From contig JBKDJY010000001.1 in NCBI GenBank assembly GCA_046345275.1, positions 1 through 59,637 of the forward strand: a stretch of DNA of 59,637 nucleotides, given 5' to 3'. A program made the translations under genes and the position numbers. Numbering within the stretch: position 1 is the first letter of the stretch; each line of letters begins with the position of its first letter. Under the pieces are notes generated by a model. The model was not told the origin of the DNA. It saw only the letters and a list, made by a program, of their open reading frames with translations, and searched no databases. The DNA comes from UBA4416 sp046345275. GTDB lineage: Bacteria; Bacteroidota; Bacteroidia; B-17B0; Aurantibacillaceae. Of this stretch, positions 40,448 through 48,268 are shown piece by piece.

Positions 40448-41728
40448 TTGTCTGAAATTTTAAATAACGATTTGCAATATGTTTGGCATCCTTTTACGCA
40501 CTTAAAAAACAATGGCCAAAACATTGAAATAGTAAAAGGAGAAGGTGCCTATTATGTTGATTCAGAAGGAAACAAATTATTAGATGCTATTTCATCTTGG
40601 TGGGTTAATTTGCATGGGCATTGCAATCCGTATATTTCTAAAAAAGTATCTGAACAATTAAATCAATTAGAACATGCCATTTTTAGTTCTTTTACACACG
40701 CTCCTGCAGTTCAATTGGCAAAACGTTTAATTGAACATTTACCAGCTAACCAATCCAAAATATTTTTCTCTGACAATGGTTCTACGTCCGTTGAAGTGGC
40801 TTTAAAAATGACACTTCAATTCTGGCATAATCAAGGAGCTAAAAAAAAGAAATTTATTGCTTTGGAAAGTGCTTATCATGGCGATACATTTGGTGGAATG
40901 AGTGTTGGCGCTAGAAATGTATTTAACAATGCCTTTGAAAACTTACTATTTGAAGTCATTCATATTCCGATACCTCATCAAGAAAATATTGAACACATTA
41001 AAGAAACGATGTTGCAGTGGTTTTTACATCATGATGATATCGCAGGATTTATTTATGAACCATTGGTGCAAGGTGCTGCTGGTATGGTCATACATGATGC
41101 GAAGCATTTAGATGAACTGATTTTTATTTGTAAAGAAAACAATATCATAACCATTGCTGACGAAGTTATGACTGGTTTTGGAAGAACCGGCAAGTTTTTT
41201 GCTAATGATTATTTAACTTATAAAGCTGATATCATATGTTTATCAAAAGGTTTAACAGGTGGTTACATGCCTCTTGGGGTTACAAGCTGTGCTCAATTTA
41301 TTTATGATGCCTTTTTGAGTGACGATAAAACCAAAACATTTTTTCATGGACATAGTTACACTGCAAACCCGACAGCATGCTCAGCCGCACTTGCTAGTTT
41401 GGATTTAATGGAGAAAAATCATACGTGGCAACATATTGAACTCATTTCTAATTGTCATAAAGCGTTCGTTGTAAAAAACATCAATCATCCTAAATTAATT
41501 GACATCAGTTCTCTTGGTACAATTTTAAGAATTGAATTGAAAACAAGTGAACAAACTAATTATTTAAATATTGCTTCAGAAAAAATTTCAAATTTCTTTA
41601 TTGAAAGAAAAATAATTGTTCGTCCACTCGGAAATATTTTATATTTCATCCCACCATATTGCATCACTAATGAAGAATTAAATAACTTGTATGACGTTAC
41701 AGAATCACTATTAGAAAACTGGGATTAG
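40448..41728 (+). CDS. bioA: adenosylmethionine-8-amino-7-oxononanoate aminotransferase
   Basis: 426 residues, start TTG at 40448. PLP class-III transaminase of biotin synthesis (KAPA to DAPA with SAM). Signatures: YVWHPFTHLKN, ISSWWVNLHGHCNPYISKKV, the cofactor-phosphate site FFSDNGSTSVEVALKM, YHGDTFGGMSVGAR, EPLVQGAAGMVIHDAKHLDE, ADEVMTGFGRTGKFFANDY, and the Schiff-base Lys in CLSKGLTGGYMPLGVT. HGHSYTANPTACSAALASL follows. bioA-type WxxxxHxx features (W53-type SSWWVN) distinguish it from other class-III enzymes. Its stop codon overlaps that of the convergent HMG-CoA lyase gene. Confidence 0.95.
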   Translation: MSEILNNDLQYVWHPFTHLKNNGQNIEIVKGEGAYYVDSEGNKLLDAISSWWVNLHGHCNPYISKKVSEQLNQLEHAIFSSFTHAPAVQLAKRLIEHLPANQSKIFFSDNGSTSVEVALKMTLQFWHNQGAKKKKFIALESAYHGDTFGGMSVGARNVFNNAFENLLFEVIHIPIPHQENIEHIKETMLQWFLHHDDIAGFIYEPLVQGAAGMVIHDAKHLDELIFICKENNIITIADEVMTGFGRTGKFFANDYLTYKADIICLSKGLTGGYMPLGVTSCAQFIYDAFLSDDKTKTFFHGHSYTANPTACSAALASLDLMEKNHTWQHIELISNCHKAFVVKNINHPKLIDISSLGTILRIELKTSEQTNYLNIASEKISNFFIERKIIVRPLGNILYFIPPYCITNEELNNLYDVTESLLENWD

Positions 41729-42579
41729 TGATAGTTGTTAAAAATATCCCAACTTTTTTCGTATGCGTCTCTTAAAAAAGAAAGATTTAGATTCAAATCA
41801 ATATTAGATTTGTTGAAGTAAGATTCCAAATCTTCAGTTGCTAAATTTCCAGTTAAATCTTCCTTAGCCATTGGGCAACCGCCAAATCCATGAATAGCAA
41901 CATCAAACCTTTTACAACCACTTTTAAAGGCCGCATCAATTTTTTCAATTGCTTTTTCTCTCGTTGAATGCAAATGAGCGCCAATTTCAACATTTTCAAA
42001 TTCGGGGATAATGTTTGAAAATAAATCATTTATATTATTAGGGTCAGAAACACCGATTGTATCTGATAAAGCGATAATATTTATTCCCAACTCACTGAGC
42101 TTTTTGGTCCAAGTTAGTACAATGTCGGTATTCCATTCATCTCCGTAAGGATTCCCAAAAGCCATTGAAATATAAACAACTAATTCTTTTTTATGTTTCA
42201 GGCATAACGATTGTATTTCCTCAACACGAATAAAAGATTCTGCAATGGTTGAATTAGCATTGCGTTGCTGGAATGTTTCGGAAATTGAAAATGGAAAACC
42301 TAAATATTTTATCTCATCAAAATGAAAGGCATCTTCTGCACCTCTAAGATTGGCAACAATAGCTAGCAACTTACTTTGTGTGGAAGATAAATCTAATTTT
42401 TTCAATACCTTGGCTGTATCAACCAATTGCGGAATTGCTTTCGGAGAAACAAAACTACCGAAATCAATGGTATCAAAGCCTACTTTTAAAAGCGCGTTAA
42501 TATACTCAGCTTTCAATTCTGTTGGAATAAATTCTTTAATGCCTTGCATGGCATCTCTTGGACATTCAATGAGCTTCAT
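41725..42579 (-). CDS. hydroxymethylglutaryl-CoA lyase
   Basis: 284 residues, TIM-barrel DRE-type lyase that splits HMG-CoA to acetyl-CoA and acetoacetate (leucine breakdown). Signatures: IECPRDAMQGIKEFIPTELK at the start (usual EVGPRDG is altered to ECPRDAMQG), FGSFVSPKAIPQLVD, SISETFQQRNANSTIAESF, LGINIIALSDTIGVSDPN, GAHLHSTREKAIEKIDAA, and the active-site CysX5 loop in DVAIHGFGGCPMAKEDLTGN, then LATEDL. Start overlaps pyrD's end by 14 bp. Confidence 0.9.
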   Translation of the reverse strand: MKLIECPRDAMQGIKEFIPTELKAEYINALLKVGFDTIDFGSFVSPKAIPQLVDTAKVLKKLDLSSTQSKLLAIVANLRGAEDAFHFDEIKYLGFPFSISETFQQRNANSTIAESFIRVEEIQSLCLKHKKELVVYISMAFGNPYGDEWNTDIVLTWTKKLSELGINIIALSDTIGVSDPNNINDLFSNIIPEFENVEIGAHLHSTREKAIEKIDAAFKSGCKRFDVAIHGFGGCPMAKEDLTGNLATEDLESYFNKSNIDLNLNLSFLRDAYEKSWDIFNNYH

Positions 42580-43609
42580 TTCTTTTTATAATTGCGTTGT
42601 TAATTTTTCTAATTAAAGCTGGGCCTTCATATACAAAGCCAGTATACAATTGCAGCAAATCAGCACCTGCCTCTAATTTTTCTATGGCATCATTTACTGA
42701 ATGTATCCCTCCAACTCCAATGATGGGAAAAGCATTTTTAGATGTTGTTTTTAAATATCTGATAACTTCGGTGCTTCTTTTTGATAATGGCTTGCCGCTT
42801 AATCCACCCATTCCAATTTTATCTAAAAATTCTACAGAATATGTTAATGGTTCACGAGCAGTGGTTGTGTTGGTCGCAATTATTCCGTCAATTTTAGTAA
42901 TTGCTACAATTTCAATGATATCATCTAACTGTGAATTTGTCAAGTCAGGCGCAATTTTGAGTAAAATCGGCTTTCGTTTAGGCTTGGAATCATTAATCGT
43001 TTGAAGATTTTTCAATAAATGTGTTAAAGGCTCTTTTTCTTGAAGATCCCTCAAATGAGGTGTATTGGGAGAACTCACATTGACTACAAAATAATCTACA
43101 ACCTCATACAAAGCATGAAAACAGTATTCATAATCATTGAAGGCATTTTCATTTGAAGTTGATTTATTTTTACCAATATTTCCACCAATGACTACATTTG
43201 TTTTTCTTTCTCTCAAACGCCTTGCTGCATCGTCAACGCCAAAATTATTAAATCCCATTCTGTTAATGAGCGCTGAATCTTTTGTTAATCTAAATAAACG
43301 GGGTTGATCATTCCCCGACTGAGGTTTTGGCGTTAAAGTTCCAATTTCAATAAAACCAAAACCCAAACATGATAGTTCATTGAAATGTGTTGCGTTTTTA
43401 TCTAAACCTGCTGCAAGCCCAATTGGATTAGGAAAGTTTAAACCAAACAACTTTTTTTGAAGTGTTAGATTTTTTCTTTCAAAAAACAACTTTGTGATAA
43501 AACGACCAAAAGCATTGCCAACAAATAGTTTAAGAAGATCAAAAGTAAAATAATGTGCTTTTTCTGGATTTAGTTTAAACAGGATTGGTCTTAAAAATAG
43601 CTTATACAT
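42566..43609 (-). CDS. pyrD: quinone-dependent dihydroorotate dehydrogenase
   Basis: 347 residues from the chosen ATG. An upstream ATG at 43657 would add 16 residues, but a TAnnTTTG box at 43618-43625 lies between them, so the shorter form is right. Class 2 enzyme: N-terminal membrane-associating helix (MYKLFLRPILFKLNPEKAHY), NPIGLAAGLDKNATHFNELS, FGFIEIGTLTPKPQSGNDQP, NRMGFNNFGVDDAARRLRER, the catalytic-Ser region YFVVNVSSPNTPHLRDL, LLKIAPDL, ATNTTTAREPL, and FPIIGVGGIHSVNDAIEKLE. It oxidises dihydroorotate to orotate, passing electrons to quinone. Confidence 0.96.
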   Translation of the reverse strand: MYKLFLRPILFKLNPEKAHYFTFDLLKLFVGNAFGRFITKLFFERKNLTLQKKLFGLNFPNPIGLAAGLDKNATHFNELSCLGFGFIEIGTLTPKPQSGNDQPRLFRLTKDSALINRMGFNNFGVDDAARRLRERKTNVVIGGNIGKNKSTSNENAFNDYEYCFHALYEVVDYFVVNVSSPNTPHLRDLQEKEPLTHLLKNLQTINDSKPKRKPILLKIAPDLTNSQLDDIIEIVAITKIDGIIATNTTTAREPLTYSVEFLDKIGMGGLSGKPLSKRSTEVIRYLKTTSKNAFPIIGVGGIHSVNDAIEKLEAGADLLQLYTGFVYEGPALIRKINNAIIKRNEAH

Positions 43610-43617
43610 AAATAAAA

Positions 43618-43625
43618 CAAATGTA
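43618..43625 (-). promoter_or_regulatory. -7 box for pyrD, very close to the start codon
   Basis: TACATTTG on the minus strand, ending only 9 bp before the ATG at 43609. The transcript would carry a few leader bases at most, so pyrD may be (nearly) leaderless. Confidence 0.45.
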
Positions 43626-43643
43626 TGTTTTAGTAGGCTCTTT

Positions 43644-43676
43644 ATTTCTATTAACAATTGGATTGTTAATAGAAAT
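43644..43676. promoter_or_regulatory. 33-bp perfect palindrome in the divergent pyrD/lipoprotein region
   Basis: ATTTCTATTAACAAT (43644-43658) and ATTGTTAATAGAAAT (43662-43676) with TGG between. It lies about 20 bp upstream of the pyrD -7 box, roughly at its -33 position, and 35 bp upstream of the lipoprotein's -33. Either a regulator site or a cruciform. Confidence 0.5.
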
Positions 43677-43710
43677 TTGCACTTTTTTTTAATTTTTTTT
43701 TTTTTTTTTA

Positions 43711-43738
43711 TTGTAATTCAAAAAAACGTGTATTTTTG
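43711..43738 (+). promoter_or_regulatory. complete Bacteroidota promoter for the Ala-rich lipoprotein
   Basis: -33 TTG (43711-43713), 17-nt spacer, -7 TATTTTTG (43731-43738), preceded by a long T tract resembling an UP element. ATG at 43775. Confidence 0.65.
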
Positions 43739-43774
43739 CATCCATATTAACAAACCTTAACAAAAATTTAGAAA

Positions 43775-44038
43775 ATGAAAAAAGTATTATCAATCGTTGC
43801 TGTAGCTGCATTGTCAGCTGCATTTGTATCTTGCGGTCCTTCTAAAGAAGAATTAGCTGCTAAAGCTAAAGCTCAAGAAGATTCTATTGCTGCTGCTGCT
43901 CAAGCTCAAGCTGATTCTTTAGCTGCTGTTGAAGCTGCTGCTGCTGCTGCTGCAACTGCTACTGCTGATTCTTTAGCTGCTGTAGCTAAAGCTGATTCAA
44001 TTGCTGCTGCAACTGCTAAAGGTGGTAAAAAACACTAA
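43775..44038 (+). CDS. small Ala-rich repeat lipoprotein, probably highly expressed
   Basis: 87 residues. Signal peptide and lipobox: VLSIVAVAALSAAFVSC, Cys near residue 20. The mature 67 residues are low-complexity helical repeats built on the units ADSLAAV, ADSIAAA and KAQ, almost only Ala, Asp, Ser, Lys, Gln, and end in GGKKH. Nearly every Ala uses GCT, a uniform codon choice unlike its neighbours and typical of abundant proteins. A strong promoter and perfect terminator frame it as a single-gene transcript. The overall shape recalls Braun-type or other small structural lipoproteins, with no sequence homology that I can claim. Confidence 0.85.
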   Translation: MKKVLSIVAVAALSAAFVSCGPSKEELAAKAKAQEDSIAAAAQAQADSLAAVEAAAAAAATATADSLAAVAKADSIAAATAKGGKKH

Positions 44039-44055
44039 TTAATAGTTAGTAAGAT

Positions 44056-44089
44056 AAAAAAGGCTCAAACTAAGTTTGAGCCTTTTTTT
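44056..44089 (+). terminator. strong intrinsic terminator after the lipoprotein gene
   Basis: GGCTCAAAC (44062-44070) pairs with GTTTGAGCC (44074-44082), preceded by five or more A and followed by seven T. Small loop TAA. Textbook Rho-independent terminator. Confidence 0.85.
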
Positions 44090-44239
44090 ATGCCCAATTT
44101 TTAAAATGAGTATTATAATGCTTACCTTTCAAAAAAATGGATTTAATTGATTGGTTCGATTTACCAAACAAAACCATCTCTCCCCTATTCCATTTTTTAA
44201 GATTTTACTTTAAACAAAAATCTCACTCAAAAGTGTGAA

Positions 44240-44270
44240 TTATGTAACTTATTAGAAGAGTTATGTAACT
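44240..44270 (+). promoter_or_regulatory. phased direct repeat upstream of the AraC-type regulator
   Basis: TTATGTAACT occurs at 44240-44249 and again at 44261-44270, 21 bp apart (two helical turns). This is the pattern of a tandem regulator site; it lies 64 bp before the regulator's start. The remaining 44090-44333 stretch holds only a weak dyad, CAAAGT/ACTTTG, at 44280-44297. Confidence 0.4.
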
Positions 44271-44333
44271 ATTTTGAATCAAAGTCGGACAACTTTGCTT
44301 ATTAAGGATTTCTAAAAAAAACAGAAAGTTCAT

Positions 44334-44915
44334 TTGAAATTATACATCAAATATATGGTAAGCAACCGCTGCAAAATGGCGGTAAAAGAAGAATTAAAAA
44401 AACTGCGCTTGCATTTTATTTTGGTTGATCTTGGAGAAGTAGAGATTATGGAGGAAATTTCAATAGAACAGCGCCTACAGCTTAAAACTGCGCTGCTTGA
44501 TTCTGGCTTAGAGTTAATGGACGACAAGCGAGCAATGATGATTGAAAAAATAAAAAATGTCATCATTGAAATGGTTCATCACAGCGATGAAATGATTAAA
44601 GTAAATTTTTCAAACCATTTAAGCGAAAAACTAAGTCATGATTACACGTATTTATCCAATTTATTCTCGGAAGTACAAGGCACAACCATAGAGCAATTCA
44701 TTATTTCTCACAAAATTGAACGCATCAAAGAACTCATTATTTATGACGAACTTAACATTACTGAAATTGCATGGAAGATGAATTATAGCAGTGTAGCCCA
44801 CTTATCCAATCAATTTAAAAAAGTAACTGGTCTCTCTCCCACCCACTTCAAACAATTAAAAGATAAAAGAAGAAGCCCGATTGAAGAAATTGGAAATTCC
44901 AATTTTATTAAATAA
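44334..44915 (+). CDS. AraC-family helix-turn-helix regulator
   Basis: 193 residues, start TTG at 44334 (MKLYIKYMVSNRCKMAVKEE); an ATG at 44355 is the alternative, but the family usually has this longer N-terminus. The N-terminal half is a small acidic domain (FILVDLGEVEIMEEISIEQR). The C-terminal half is the double AraC HTH: LSEKLSHDYTYLSNLFSEVQ, then TTIEQFIISHKIERIKELI, ITEIAWKMNYSSVAHLSNQF, then KKVTGLSPTHFKQLK. It sits 14 bp before a hybrid kinase and is likely co-transcribed. In Bacteroidota this pair recurs, suggesting a joint signalling function. Confidence 0.92.
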   Translation: MKLYIKYMVSNRCKMAVKEELKKLRLHFILVDLGEVEIMEEISIEQRLQLKTALLDSGLELMDDKRAMMIEKIKNVIIEMVHHSDEMIKVNFSNHLSEKLSHDYTYLSNLFSEVQGTTIEQFIISHKIERIKELIIYDELNITEIAWKMNYSSVAHLSNQFKKVTGLSPTHFKQLKDKRRSPIEEIGNSNFIK

Positions 44916-44929
44916 AGCAAACAAAAATA

Positions 44930-47662
44930 ATGAATCAAGAATCAAAATATGTGAGTGATTTAATTGAGGTAACTTCAGAACCTTTTTTAATTCTAAATAC
45001 CGAAGGAAAAATTACCAATGCTAATGAAGCCTTTGTAAAATTTACTGGCATTGGAAGAGAACAATTATTCAATACTAACTTCTGTGATTATTTCGCAGAT
45101 ATCAAAAAAGCGCAAACAGCTTTTATTCAGATTTTTGAAAAAGGATTTATTTCAAATTATCCACTAACCATCATCCATAAAAATGGGAATTTAACAGATG
45201 TGTTATATACCGCATCTATATATAAAGGTGATGATGGAGCAGTTCTTGGCGCGTTTGCTACAGCAAAAGATAAAACCATTCAAAAAAAAACTGAATCTGA
45301 ATTAGAAAAAAGTTTAAGAGAAATTTCCGCGTACAAAATGGCTTTGGAAGAATCTTCCATTGTTGCCATTACAGATAAAAATGGAATCATCAATTATGTG
45401 AATGACAATTTTTGTAAAATATCAAAGTATAAAAGAGAAGAATTAATTGGAAAAGACCATCGCATTGTAAACTCAGGATATCACTCTAAAGATTTCATGA
45501 AGGATTTGTGGGCAACAATTTCAAATGGAAAAAACTGGAGAGGTGAAATAAAAAATAAGGCGAAAGATAAATCAACTTATTGGGTAGACACCACAATCAT
45601 TCCATTTTTAAATGAAGAAGGAACAATTTATCAATATGTTGCGATAAGATCAGATATTACGGCTAAAAAATCATTATCACAATATACATTAAGCTTGATT
45701 GAAGCAAGCAGAGATCCTTTGGTTACAATCAGTCCTGAAGGAAAAATTACAGATATGAATGAGGCCACCGTAAATATTACTGGCGTTTCCCGCGAAAAAC
45801 TAATTGGCTCGAACTTTAAAAACTATTTTACTGATCCCAAAAAGGCAAGTGAGGTATATCAACAAGTATTTGAGAAAGGTTTTGTTTCAGATTATCCATT
45901 AACCATTAAGGATCATAAATTAACCGACGTGCTGTTTAACGGTTCGGTATATAAAGATGATAGAGGGATTGTTGTTGGTGCTGTGATTGTAGCAAGAGAT
46001 ATTACTGAACAAAGAAAACACGAAAAAGAATTGATTGAGGCAAAGGTATATGCCGAAATAGCAATGGAAGCGTCGGAACAAGCAAAAAAAAAAGCGGAAA
46101 ATGCAGTAAAGGTAAAACAGCAATTTCTATCCAATATGAGCCATGAAATTCGGACACCAATGAATGCTATTATTGGTTTTACGAAAGTCATTTTAAAAAC
46201 AAATTTAACTGAAAAACAAAAAGAATATTTAACCGCCATAAAAACGAGTGGCGATACCTTAATTGTTCTGATCAATGACATACTTGATTTGGCAAAGATA
46301 GAGGCCGGAAAAATGAACTTTGAATTCATTCCATTTAAAATAGCATCATCGCTTTCGACTATGCTTCATTTATTTGAACCAAAAATTGAGGAGAAAAATT
46401 TAAAACTCATCAAAATATATGACGAGAAAATTCCAGAAGTATTGGTTGGAGATTCCGTGCGATTAAATCAAATTATTTTAAACCTAGTTAGCAATGCCGT
46501 AAAATTTACTACTAAAGGAGAAATTACAGTAAGCGTAAAACTGTTGAGTGAAACTACGGAAAGCGTCAAATTAGAATTTGCTGTGATTGATTCTGGAATT
46601 GGAATTGCCGCAAATAAGATGGATCACATTTTTGATAGTTTTCAGCAAGCTGCGAGCGAGACATCCAGATTGTATGGTGGAACAGGTTTGGGTCTATCTA
46701 TTGTGAAACAATTGGTAGAGGCAAAAGGCGGTAGTTTGACAGTAAAAAGTGAGCTTGAAAAAGGATCCAACTTTACGTTTATCTTGGATTTCAAAAAAAC
46801 CAACGCGGTTGAAGAAATTGACAATAACTTATTAGAATTAGATCCTGATGTGAAAAATATTAAAGTATTAGTCGTTGAAGACATTGCACTCAACCAATTG
46901 CTAATGAAAACATTATTGGATGATTTTGGATTTGATCATGATATTGCAATAAATGGTGAAATAGCCATTGAAAAACTTAGGACCAAAACGTACGACATCA
47001 TCCTCATGGACCTACAGATGCCTATCATGAACGGTTTTGAAGCCACCGAATACATTCGCAACACAATGAATTCAAAAATTCCGATCATTGCACTTACAGC
47101 AGATGTTACTCCTGTTGACATTGCTAAATGCGATGTCGCTGGGATGAATGATTACGTGGCAAAACCAGTAGACGAGCGGATATTATACTCTAAAATTATT
47201 GGACTTGTAAAAAAACCATCTCTTAATAATTTTACAACTACGGCCATAAATAGTCAAAATGAAAAGCAAAAATGCATCAATCTAAATTATTTAATACAGC
47301 GAACAAAGTATAACAAAACGTTGATGATGGAAATGATCTCAATATATTTAGAGCAGACACCAGTTTTGATTAATAAAATGAAATTAAGCTTGCAAGAAAA
47401 AGATTGGTCTTCCTTAAGCGCTACAGTTCATAAAATAATTCCATCATTTTCAATCATGGGAATCGACTCTGATTTTGAAAAGATGGCAAAAAAAATTCAG
47501 GAATTTTCAAATCAGCAGCTGCTTAGCAATGAAATTCATGAATTGGTTTTAAAACTCGAACACATATGCAATCAGGCTTGTTCGGAATTGGAAGAGGAAT
47601 ACAACTTAATTAAAAACATAAAAAATGAACAAAGAGAAAATCAAGATCTTTCTTGTGGATGA
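44930..47662 (+). CDS. hybrid sensor histidine kinase with three PAS domains, REC and Hpt
   Basis: 910 residues, no membrane helix, so cytosolic sensing. PAS1 (about 5-118), PAS2 (128-245) and PAS3 (252-365). PAS1 and PAS3 are close copies (EGKITNANEAFVKFTGIGRE against EGKITDMNEATVNITGVSRE, and both have the KGF-SxYPLTI segment), an internal duplication. HisKA with phospho-acceptor His405 (SNMSHEIRTPMNAIIGFTK); HATPase with N-box NQIILNLVSNAVKFTTKG and G boxes DSGIGIAANKMDHIF and GGTGLGLSIV. REC with Asp694 (IILMDLQMPIMNGFE). C-terminal Hpt with His834 (ATVHKIIPSF). A complete His-Asp-His relay that could pass phosphate to the next gene's receiver. Confidence 0.96.
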   Translation: MNQESKYVSDLIEVTSEPFLILNTEGKITNANEAFVKFTGIGREQLFNTNFCDYFADIKKAQTAFIQIFEKGFISNYPLTIIHKNGNLTDVLYTASIYKGDDGAVLGAFATAKDKTIQKKTESELEKSLREISAYKMALEESSIVAITDKNGIINYVNDNFCKISKYKREELIGKDHRIVNSGYHSKDFMKDLWATISNGKNWRGEIKNKAKDKSTYWVDTTIIPFLNEEGTIYQYVAIRSDITAKKSLSQYTLSLIEASRDPLVTISPEGKITDMNEATVNITGVSREKLIGSNFKNYFTDPKKASEVYQQVFEKGFVSDYPLTIKDHKLTDVLFNGSVYKDDRGIVVGAVIVARDITEQRKHEKELIEAKVYAEIAMEASEQAKKKAENAVKVKQQFLSNMSHEIRTPMNAIIGFTKVILKTNLTEKQKEYLTAIKTSGDTLIVLINDILDLAKIEAGKMNFEFIPFKIASSLSTMLHLFEPKIEEKNLKLIKIYDEKIPEVLVGDSVRLNQIILNLVSNAVKFTTKGEITVSVKLLSETTESVKLEFAVIDSGIGIAANKMDHIFDSFQQAASETSRLYGGTGLGLSIVKQLVEAKGGSLTVKSELEKGSNFTFILDFKKTNAVEEIDNNLLELDPDVKNIKVLVVEDIALNQLLMKTLLDDFGFDHDIAINGEIAIEKLRTKTYDIILMDLQMPIMNGFEATEYIRNTMNSKIPIIALTADVTPVDIAKCDVAGMNDYVAKPVDERILYSKIIGLVKKPSLNNFTTTAINSQNEKQKCINLNYLIQRTKYNKTLMMEMISIYLEQTPVLINKMKLSLQEKDWSSLSATVHKIIPSFSIMGIDSDFEKMAKKIQEFSNQQLLSNEIHELVLKLEHICNQACSELEEEYNLIKNIKNEQRENQDLSCG

Positions 47663-48056
47663 CGATGCCTTGTTTTTAAAATCATTAGAAATTGAATTTT
47701 TACAACATGGTGATTTTTCTATAAAAACATTTGCAACTGGCGAACGTTGCATCGCCAACTTAAATCAACATCCAGATGTGATTATATTAGATTATCATCT
47801 GGATGGAATTGAAAAAAATGCAATGAATGGAATGGAAACACTTGATGAAATTAAAGCATTCAAACCAGACGTGCCAGTTATCATGCTTTCTTCACAAGAC
47901 AAAATTGATGTGGCTATCACTTGTATGCATCACAACGCATTAGATTATGTTGTGAAAAGCGAAACGTCATTTATGCGTCTTCAAAAAATTATAACCAATG
48001 TTTTCAAATATAAAAAACTGGAAAAGGAATTGAATTGGTATATGAATCGGATGTAA
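47625..48056 (+). CDS. stand-alone response regulator (receiver domain)
   Basis: 143 residues, a single REC domain. KIKIFLVDDDALFLKSLEIE supplies the acidic pair, Asp56 is the phospho-acceptor in VIILDYHLDG, and the conserved Lys is in LDYVVKSETSF. There is no output domain. It overlaps the end of the kinase gene by 38 bp, so it is translationally coupled and is the probable target of the kinase's Hpt domain. With the AraC-type gene upstream this forms a three-gene signalling operon; what it controls is not shown. Confidence 0.94.
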   Translation: MNKEKIKIFLVDDDALFLKSLEIEFLQHGDFSIKTFATGERCIANLNQHPDVIILDYHLDGIEKNAMNGMETLDEIKAFKPDVPVIMLSSQDKIDVAITCMHHNALDYVVKSETSFMRLQKIITNVFKYKKLEKELNWYMNRM

Positions 48057-48218
48057 TAAACTTTAGAATTTTTGGGAATGATTTTTACTGCACAAAATAA
48101 GAAGAGTATCGCCAATCAAATTTTTAAGTTTTGTGCTTTCTCGTCTTTCGAATTGCTTTGTGTCCATATTTGAGATGTCCATAAGCGTTGGCTCGCAAGC
48201 ACTTTTGGATTTTTTTGT

Positions 48219-48235
48219 TTGGCTTTTTGTGTCGG
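48219..48235. repeat. left 17-bp direct repeat flanking the restriction-modification operon
   Basis: TTGGCTTTTTGTGTCGG; a copy with one mismatch is at 52188-52204, on the other side of the operon. Nearby are related pieces, GCGTTGGC (48186-48193) and, reversed, GCCAAAAGCATTGGC (48257-48271), suggesting a dispersed repeat family. Confidence 0.5.
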
Positions 48236-48268
48236 AAAAAAATACAAATGTGCTGCCAAAAGCATTGG

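Noticed and set aside
43681..43710. Palindrome plus T tract read as an intrinsic terminator
   Set aside because: No plus-strand gene lies upstream that would need termination (pyrD is on the minus strand and starts at 43609). The T tract fits better as an UP-like element of the lipoprotein promoter.
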